Source of the DNA: Microbacterium paraoxydans
GTDB taxonomy: Bacteria; Actinomycetota; Actinomycetes; Actinomycetales; Microbacteriaceae
Direction: 5' to 3'
Length of the DNA: 64,000 nt
Assembly: GCF_900105335.1 (NCBI RefSeq)
Contig: NZ_LT629770.1
Span: 496,001 to 560,000 of the forward strand
This document shows, piece after piece, positions 57,811-64,000 of this stretch. The notes under the pieces were generated by a model. The model did not search any database and had not been told where the DNA came from. It saw only the letters and a list, made by a program, of their open reading frames with translations. How positions within the stretch are numbered: position 1 is the stretch's first letter; every line of letters starts with the position of its first letter. A program made the position numbers and the translations under genes.

Positions 57811-58889
57811 GAGAGCCCTCGTTTCGGCATGCGGTCGCGTGGTCCTGGTCGCTGGGCGCCGCGGCGCTCGGCGCGGTTGGCGAACTCGTGCGCCTGCTCG
57901 CGCTCGGCCCGCTGCGCCACGCGCCGCTCGTCGTACTCGCTGTAGGCGTCGACGATGCGCCCCACCAGGGAGTGCCGGACCACGTCGTCACTGGTGAGAC
58001 GGGAGAAGTGGATGTCGTCGATGCCGTCGAGCACCCGGGTGACCAGGCGGAGGCCGGAAGCGCCCTGCGGGAGGTCGACCTGGGTGATGTCGCCGGTGAC
58101 GACCATCTTCGTGCCGAACCCGAGACGGGTGAGGAACATCTTCATCTGCTCGGGCGTGGTGTTCTGCGCCTCGTCGAGCACGACGAAGGAGTCGTTGAGG
58201 GTGCGTCCGCGCATGTACGCGAGGGGCGCGACCTCGATGGTGCCCGTCGCCATCAGGCGCGGCACGATCTCCGGATCCATCATCTCGTTGAGCGCGTCGT
58301 AGAGCGGCCGCAGGTACGGATCGATCTTGTCGGTGAGCGTGCCGGGAAGGAACCCGAGGCGCTCCCCCGCCTCGACCGCCGGACGGGTGAGGATGATGCG
58401 GGTGACCTCCTTGCGCTGCAGCGCCTGGACGGCCTTGGCCATCGCCAGGTAGGTCTTGCCCGTTCCGGCAGGACCGATGCCGAACACGATCGTGTTCTCC
58501 TCGATCGCGTCGACGTACTCCTTCTGACCGAGGGTCTTCGGCCGGATCACCTTGCCGCGCGTGGAGAGGATCGCCTCGCCCAGCACCTCGCTGGGCCGCG
58601 GGCCGCCGTCCTGACGCAGCATCCGCGCCGAGCTGGACACGTCGCTCGGGGCGAGATCGTGCCCCGCCTTGGTCATCGTGAGGAGCTCGTCGACGAGGGT
58701 CTTGGCCTTGGCGACGGCCTCGCGCGCGCCCGTGAGGGTGATCTCGTTGCCGCGGACGAGCACCTGCACGTCGCGGTGCTCGCGCTCGAGCATCCGCAGC
58801 AGCCGGTCCTGCGGACCGAGCAGCTGCACCATCGCGACGCCGTCGGCATAGAGCCGTTCGGTGACGTTTTCCTGATCGTCAGAAGCCAA
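57807..58889 (-). CDS. PhoH family ATPase
   Basis: 360 aa. Start chosen as the TTG at 58889, with GAGGAG 10 nt upstream, because the open frame further 5' lies in the HIT gene; an 11-nt overlap with that gene results. KH-like N-terminal part ([20 protein letters not shown]), Walker [18 protein letters not shown], Walker [12 protein letters not shown]. PhoH-like proteins are RNA-related ATPases linked to YbeY. C-terminal basic tail ([20 protein letters not shown]). Confidence 0.93.
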   Translation of the reverse strand: MASDDQENVTERLYADGVAMVQLLGPQDRLLRMLEREHRDVQVLVRGNEITLTGAREAVAKAKTLVDELLTMTKAGHDLAPSDVSSSARMLRQDGGPRPSEVLGEAILSTRGKVIRPKTLGQKEYVDAIEENTIVFGIGPAGTGKTYLAMAKAVQALQRKEVTRIILTRPAVEAGERLGFLPGTLTDKIDPYLRPLYDALNEMMDPEIVPRLMATGTIEVAPLAYMRGRTLNDSFVVLDEAQNTTPEQMKMFLTRLGFGTKMVVTGDITQVDLPQGASGLRLVTRVLDGIDDIHFSRLTSDDVVRHSLVGRIVDAYSEYDERRVAQRAEREQAHEFANRAERRGAQRPGPRDRMPKRGLS

Positions 58890-59226
58890 CGAGCTTGTTC
58901 TCCTCGAGGTTGCCGAGCACATGGGCGTGCACGTGGAAGACGGACTGCGCGACACTCGCGCCGTTGTTGAAGATGAGGCGGTACTCGCCGTTGGCGTGTT
59001 CCTCCGCGATGCGCTTGGCGGCGGCGACCATCTCGGCCAGCAGCGCGGGATCCCCGGCCGCGAGCTCGGTCACGTCGCGGTACTCCTCGGTCTTGGGGAT
59101 GACGAGCACATGGAGCGGCGCCTGCGGATCGATGTCGCGGATCGCGAAGACGCGGCCCGTGTCGAGCAGGATCTCCCCGGGGATGTCCCCGGTGAGGATG
59201 CGCGTGAAGATCGAGGGTTCGCTCAT
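58879..59226 (-). CDS. HIT family hydrolase (HinT-like)
   Basis: 115 aa. Histidine-triad nucleotide-binding protein; hydrolyses nucleoside phosphoramidates. Triad motif in VFHVHAHVLGN (H-x-H-x-H), and N-terminal FTRILTGDIPGEILLDTG. The ATG is 6 nt after TAAGCT (leaderless), so it may head a transcript with phoH-ybeY-CNNM-era. The stop lies within the phoH start region. Confidence 0.95.
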   Translation of the reverse strand: MSEPSIFTRILTGDIPGEILLDTGRVFAIRDIDPQAPLHVLVIPKTEEYRDVTELAAGDPALLAEMVAAAKRIAEEHANGEYRLIFNNGASVAQSVFHVHAHVLGNLEENKLVGF

Positions 59227-59232
59227 GCTCTC

Positions 59233-59238
59233 AGCTTA
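59233..59238 (-). promoter_or_regulatory. Candidate -10 element, HIT gene (leaderless)
   Basis: TAAGCT on the minus strand, 6 nt (GAGAGC) before the ATG at 59226. Confidence 0.5.
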
Positions 59239-59263
59239 CTGGGGGGACGCGCGGCGCGGCCGG

Positions 59264-59992
59264 TCACCAGCGCCCGAGGGCCGCGGACAGCACGGCGATG
59301 GCCGCGGGGCCCGCCGTGGACGTGCGCAGCACGGTGTCGCCGAGCAGCACGCGTTCCGCGCCCGCGGCCGTGAGCTTCTCGAGCTCCTCCGGAGCGATCC
59401 CGCCCTCCGGACCCACCACGAGCACGAGGTCACGGTCATCCGGCACCAGCGCGGAGAGCCGCGCGGGCGCGGTCGGGTCGAGCAGGAGCACGCGCTGCGT
59501 CGCCGCGCGGGTCGCGAGCTGTGCGGTCGTCTCCGGGGCGGCCACCTCGGGTACCCAGGCACGGTGCGCCTGCTTCGCGGCCTCACGGACGATCGTCGCC
59601 CAGCGCTCGCGCCCCTTCACCGCCTTCGGTCCCTCCCAGCGCGACACGCTGCGACCCGCCTGCCACGGCACGACCTCGTCGACACCCAGTTCGCACGCGG
59701 CCTGCACGGCGAGCTCGTCGCGGTCGCCCTTCGCGAGCGCCTGCACGAGCACGAGGCGCGGACTCGCCGGCTCGTGCTCGACGCGCTCGGTGATCCGGAC
59801 GTCGACGCGCGACGGCGACACCTCTTCGGCGACGCCGGTCAGCCAGACGCCCCGGCCGTCGCCGACCGTGACGGCCTCGCCGACGCGAAGCCGCCTGACG
59901 ACGGCCGCATGCTTCGCCTCGGCACCGGTCAGCGAGACGAGGCCGCCCGCCGCAGCGTCACCCGCGGATTCGACGAGGAAGTGCAGGGCCAC
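59264..59992 (-). CDS. rsmE: 16S rRNA (uracil1498-N3)-methyltransferase RsmE
   Basis: 242 aa. SPOUT-class methyltransferase. N-terminal PUA-like part (GAEAKHAAVVRRLRVGEAVT, VTVGDGRGVWLTG) and the knot with LVLVVGPEGGIAPEELEKL and LGDTVLRTSTAGPAAIAVLS. Two bases separate it from dnaJ, as in many actinobacteria. Confidence 0.96.
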   Translation of the reverse strand: MALHFLVESAGDAAAGGLVSLTGAEAKHAAVVRRLRVGEAVTVGDGRGVWLTGVAEEVSPSRVDVRITERVEHEPASPRLVLVQALAKGDRDELAVQAACELGVDEVVPWQAGRSVSRWEGPKAVKGRERWATIVREAAKQAHRAWVPEVAAPETTAQLATRAATQRVLLLDPTAPARLSALVPDDRDLVLVVGPEGGIAPEELEKLTAAGAERVLLGDTVLRTSTAGPAAIAVLSAALGRW

Positions 59993-59994
59993 GA

Positions 59995-61143
<1,149 letters not shown>

Positions 61144-62175
61144 TCAGCGGCCGGCCTCGTCGTCGTCGAGCATCCGCGACAGGTAGCGGGCGACCGCCCG
61201 TGCCGCCGCGAGGTTGCTCGGATAGTCCATCCGGGTGGGCCCCATGACACCGACCCGCGCGGTCCCCGAGGGCGCCGCGTAGTTGCTGGCGACGATCGAC
61301 GCCTCGCCTAGCCCGAAGGAGGCGTTCTCGGTGCCGATGCTCGCCGCGAGGCCGTGCTCGTCGGGCACCATCTCGCTCATCAGCCGCAGCAGCGTGACCT
61401 GCTCCTCGATGGCCTCGAGGAGGGGGTGGATGCTGCCGCGGAAGTCCTGTTCCCGCCGCGCCAGGGTCGCGGCTCCGGCCATCACGAGCCGCTCCTGCCG
61501 GAAGCCGCCGAGTTCGTCGATGACGACGCCGGCGACCGCGCGGAGCACACGATCATGGGGCGTCTCCTCCGTGGCGAGGAGCGCCTGAAGTCGGTCGGAA
61601 GCCGACGCGATCGCCTGCCCGGTGATGAGGGCGGACAGTCGCGCGCGAAGCACCGCGAGGTCCGCTTCGTCGATCGTGTCCGGCAGTGCGGTGATCCGCT
61701 GGGACACCCCGCCCGCGTCCGTCACGAGGACGATGAGGAGCCGGTTGGGGGCCAGCGTGACGAGCTCCACGTGGGTCACGTGCGCTCTCGCGAACGACGG
61801 ATACTGCGCCAACGCGACCTGTCCGGTGAGTTGTGTGAGCACGCGCACCGTCCGGACCATCAGATCGTCGAGGTCGGCCGGGTCGGCGAGGAACGACTCG
61901 ATGGCGGAACGCTGCGCGGTGGAGAGCGGGCGGAGCTGGGCGAGGTGGTTGACGAACACCCGGTAGCCCTTGTCCGTCGGCACGCGTCCGGATGACGTGT
62001 GCGGAGCCGTGATCAGCTCCTCGTCCTCCAGCTGCGCCATGTCGTTGCGGATGGTCGCCGCCGAGACGCCGAACGAGTGCCGGTCGACGATGGAACGGCT
62101 GCCCACGGGCTCGTGCGTCTCGACGTAGTCCTGCACGATCGCGCGGAGGACCTGCAGCCCTCGCTCTGTGACCAT
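61144..62175 (-). CDS. hrcA: Heat-inducible transcription repressor HrcA
   Basis: 343 aa from the ATG at 62175 (GGGGAAGCC upstream). Winged helix: VLRAIVQDYVETHEPVGSRS, SAATIRNDMAQLEDEELITA, PHTSSGRVPTDKGYRVFVN. A dimer/GroE-responsive C-terminal domain follows. A CIRCE inverted repeat lies 27 bp upstream, so it represses itself and dnaJ until GroEL titrates unfolded protein away. Confidence 0.96.
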   Translation of the reverse strand: MVTERGLQVLRAIVQDYVETHEPVGSRSIVDRHSFGVSAATIRNDMAQLEDEELITAPHTSSGRVPTDKGYRVFVNHLAQLRPLSTAQRSAIESFLADPADLDDLMVRTVRVLTQLTGQVALAQYPSFARAHVTHVELVTLAPNRLLIVLVTDAGGVSQRITALPDTIDEADLAVLRARLSALITGQAIASASDRLQALLATEETPHDRVLRAVAGVVIDELGGFRQERLVMAGAATLARREQDFRGSIHPLLEAIEEQVTLLRLMSEMVPDEHGLAASIGTENASFGLGEASIVASNYAAPSGTARVGVMGPTRMDYPSNLAAARAVARYLSRMLDDDEAGR

Positions 62176-62201
62176 GGCTTCCCCTTCCCGCCGACCGGAT
62201 G

Positions 62202-62228
62202 CTGGCACTCTGCTGCCCTGAGTGCCAA
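62202..62228. promoter_or_regulatory. CIRCE-like operator
   Basis: TGGCACTC-N9-GAGTGCCA, perfect 8-bp arms with the canonical 9-nt spacer; consensus is TTAGCACTC-N9-GAGTGCTAA. It is 27 bp before the hrcA ATG. HrcA is the expected binding protein. Confidence 0.85.
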
Positions 62229-62284
62229 TCCTACCTCCTGCGACCGGGAGATCTCCGAAGGCGGGGCAGCGCCTGTGGAGCCGC

Positions 62285-63505
62285 TCAATCCGTCAGTTCG
62301 CGCACGACGGCGTCGGCGAGGAGGCGGCCCCGGAGCGTGAGCTGCACGCGCCCGCGGATCGCCGCCGCCGCGTCGATGAGCCCGTCGGCGATGAGGCCGG
62401 CGATGCGGTCCCTGTTCTGCTCCGGGACGTCGGTCACTGCGATCCCCTCACGGATGCGGCTGAGGAGGAGGATGCGCTCCAGGGTCCGCGCCTCCGGGTC
62501 CGGACGTTCGCGCCCTGCCGCCGGCGAGGACGAGGCGGCCAGCCGCTGCGCGTAGGCGGCGGGATGCTTGACGTTCCACCATCGGAGGCCGGCGACGTGG
62601 CTGTGGGCGCCGGGGCCGAAGCCCCACCAGTCGCTCCCCCGCCAGTACGCGAGGTTGTGGCGCGACCGCTGCCCCTCGCTGCGAGCCCAGTTGCTGACCT
62701 CGTACCACTCGAACCCGGCGGCGGCGAGGCGCTCGTCCGCCAGCTCGTACATGTCCGCCTGCAGGTCGTCGTCCGGAGTCGGCACCTCACCGCGACGGAT
62801 CTGTCGCGCGAGCTTCGTGCCGTCCTCGATGATGAGGGCATACGCGGAGACGTGGTCGGACTCCAGGGCGAGGGCGGCGTCGAGCGAGGCCTCCCAGTCG
62901 GCGAGACTCTCCCCCGGTGCACCGTAGATGAGGTCGACGCTGACCGCGAGTCCTGCCTCCTTCGCCGCGGCGACGGCGGTACGCACGTTCTCGGGCCGGT
63001 GCGTCCGGTCGAGCGCGGCGAGGACGTGCGGAACGGCGGACTGCATGCCGATGGACAGCCTCGTGACCCCCGCCCCGGCGAGGATTCGTGCGACCTCCGG
63101 GGTCACGGTGTCGGGATTGGCCTCGACCGTGACCTCGGCGCCCGGTGCGAGTCCGAACGCCGCGGTGGCCGCTCCCAGCATGCGGGCGAGGTCTCCCGCG
63201 GGAAGCAGCGTGGGCGTGCCGCCGCCGAAGAAGACGGTGTCCATCGGGCGCAGCGCTCCGGCCTCATCCAGGACGGTACGCGCGAGGGCGATCTCGCCGA
63301 TGAGGGTGGACGCGTAGTCCTCCTGCTTCGCCCCGCGGAGCTCACCGGACGTGTACGTGTTGAAGTCGCAGTAGCCGCAGCGCACCCGGCAGAACGGGAT
63401 GTGCAGGTAGGCGGAGAACGGCGTCTCGGCGGAGATCGGAAGGTCTGCGGGGAGCCGCCCGTCCGCGGGCGCCGGATCCCCGAGCGGAAGTGGTCCCGCC
63501 ATCAC
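62285..63505 (-). CDS. hemW: HemW-type radical SAM protein (coproporphyrinogen III oxidase-like heme chaperone)
   Basis: 406 aa from the GTG at 63505, overlapping the upstream stop (GTGA); an ATG at 63502 is equally possible. Radical SAM Cys motif CRVRCGYC after YLHIPF; FFGGGTPTLLP; TVEANPDTVTPE; LSIGMQS; SVDLIYGAPGES; C-terminal HemW domain with YWRGSDWWGFGPGAHSHVAG. HemW binds heme and probably delivers it to heme proteins. It is followed by the CIRCE-hrcA region. Confidence 0.95.
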   Translation of the reverse strand: MMAGPLPLGDPAPADGRLPADLPISAETPFSAYLHIPFCRVRCGYCDFNTYTSGELRGAKQEDYASTLIGEIALARTVLDEAGALRPMDTVFFGGGTPTLLPAGDLARMLGAATAAFGLAPGAEVTVEANPDTVTPEVARILAGAGVTRLSIGMQSAVPHVLAALDRTHRPENVRTAVAAAKEAGLAVSVDLIYGAPGESLADWEASLDAALALESDHVSAYALIIEDGTKLARQIRRGEVPTPDDDLQADMYELADERLAAAGFEWYEVSNWARSEGQRSRHNLAYWRGSDWWGFGPGAHSHVAGLRWWNVKHPAAYAQRLAASSSPAAGRERPDPEARTLERILLLSRIREGIAVTDVPEQNRDRIAGLIADGLIDAAAAIRGRVQLTLRGRLLADAVVRELTD

Positions 63506-64000
63506 ACCGGGGTCGCGTAGAGCGGGGAGATCGCGCGGAGGTAGCGCGCGAAGAGCTCGCGACGGCGGCGCTTCATCAGTGCGGGAACGAGACGGTAGAG
63601 CAGCGTGTTCGGGGCGTCGAAGGCGCGGACCGTGAACCAGACCTCGTCGTTGTCCTCTCGCCAGTCCACGTCGAACGACTCCTCGCCGCTCACGACGGAG
63701 CCCCCGACCGTGCCCAGCACGAAGCCGATCCGCCGGGTCTCCTCGGTGACGGAGATCACGCGCAGCTCCGAGTCAGCGCGCATCCCACCCACTCGGCCGC
63801 TCAGGCGCAGCGTCATGCCCGCGCCCACGAAGGGCACCCCCTCCGCGTCATACCGCGGCTCCACGTCGCGCTTGCTCGGTGCGATGGGGTTGCCCTCGGC
63901 ATCGAAGCTCACGCCGGCGTACGCGGGGCCGGGAGCAGGGCGGACGTCTTCCACCGACAGCCCGGCCGCACGCTGCGCCGTCCAGGACAGCAGGGCTTCG
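63502..64000 (-). CDS. DUF1990 family protein (5' end outside window)
   Basis: About 166 residues visible. The frame continues without a stop to the right edge (EALLSWTAQRAAGLSVED), matching the family's N-terminal helix, so the gene begins beyond 64000 and the GTG at 63954 is probably internal. Later parts include PRYDAEGVPFVGAGMTLRL, VISVTEETRRIGFVLGTVGG, ESFDVDWREDNDEVWF and a basic RRRRELFARYLRAISP tail. Family of unknown function, possibly lipid-binding-like. Confidence 0.8.
   Translation of the reverse strand, partial: EALLSWTAQRAAGLSVEDVRPAPGPAYAGVSFDAEGNPIAPSKRDVEPRYDAEGVPFVGAGMTLRLSGRVGGMRADSELRVISVTEETRRIGFVLGTVGGSVVSGEESFDVDWREDNDEVWFTVRAFDAPNTLLYRLVPALMKRRRRELFARYLRAISPLYATPV

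Overview
The window is a high-GC chromosomal segment whose gene content and order fit a Microbacteriaceae actinobacterium, most likely Microbacterium. Support: a SufBCD operon with an embedded Rieske protein, OpcA next to Zwf, a SURF1/DUF3099 cluster, the hemW-hrcA-dnaJ-rsmE-HIT-phoH-ybeY-CNNM-era block, and no phage, transposase or CRISPR. Almost all of it is core genome; short accessory islets sit between conserved blocks. The genus call is inference.

Layout. 1-1309: DUF3099, a 65-aa protein and SURF1, translationally coupled. 1325-4464: a very large secreted B-repeat surface protein whose C-terminal wall anchor is frameshifted. 4615-4736: a cluster of inverted palindromic repeats. 4760-9739: PNPOx-like oxidase, ABC-F protein, DedA, and a NarL-type two-component pair. 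9835-15571: acyltransferase, biotin ECF modules (BioN, BioM) facing a BioQ-like TetR regulator with a double operator, MFS exporter, PatB/MalY lyase. 15665-19725: suf operon. 19958-22475: heme A and heme O synthases. 22719-30822: pentose-phosphate operon tkt-tal-pgi-zwf-opcA-pgl, coupled by overlapping start/stop codons. 30816-33116: DMT transporter, peptide deformylase, septum-formation-like lipoprotein. 33181-37286: PucR regulator facing an alcohol dehydrogenase and an APC permease. 37405-37480: tRNA-Asn. 37578-42785: orphan ABC ATPase, dnaG, dgt, dusB. 42845-46079: glutathione peroxidase, phosphatase, DsbA-like protein, P-loop kinase-like protein. 46022-51461: uppS, recO, TRIC channel, a TetR/VOC pair between two copies of a 70-bp palindromic element, leuA with a leader-peptide attenuator. 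51536-55116: lipoprotein, quinone oxidoreductase, and an ECF sigma/regulator/secreted-protein operon. 55171-64000: era, CNNM, ybeY, phoH, HIT, rsmE, dnaJ, hrcA (with a CIRCE operator), hemW, DUF1990.

Most notable signals: (i) two unrelated families of REP-like palindromic repeats; (ii) a 15-codon leuL with a Leu codon run whose mRNA can pair with the leuA ribosome-binding region; (iii) at least twelve start codons lying exactly 6 nt after a -10-like hexamer, implying leaderless mRNAs, including two interlocked divergent pairs; (iv) tandem TGAAC-N3-GTTCA operators; (v) the anchor frameshift in the surface protein.
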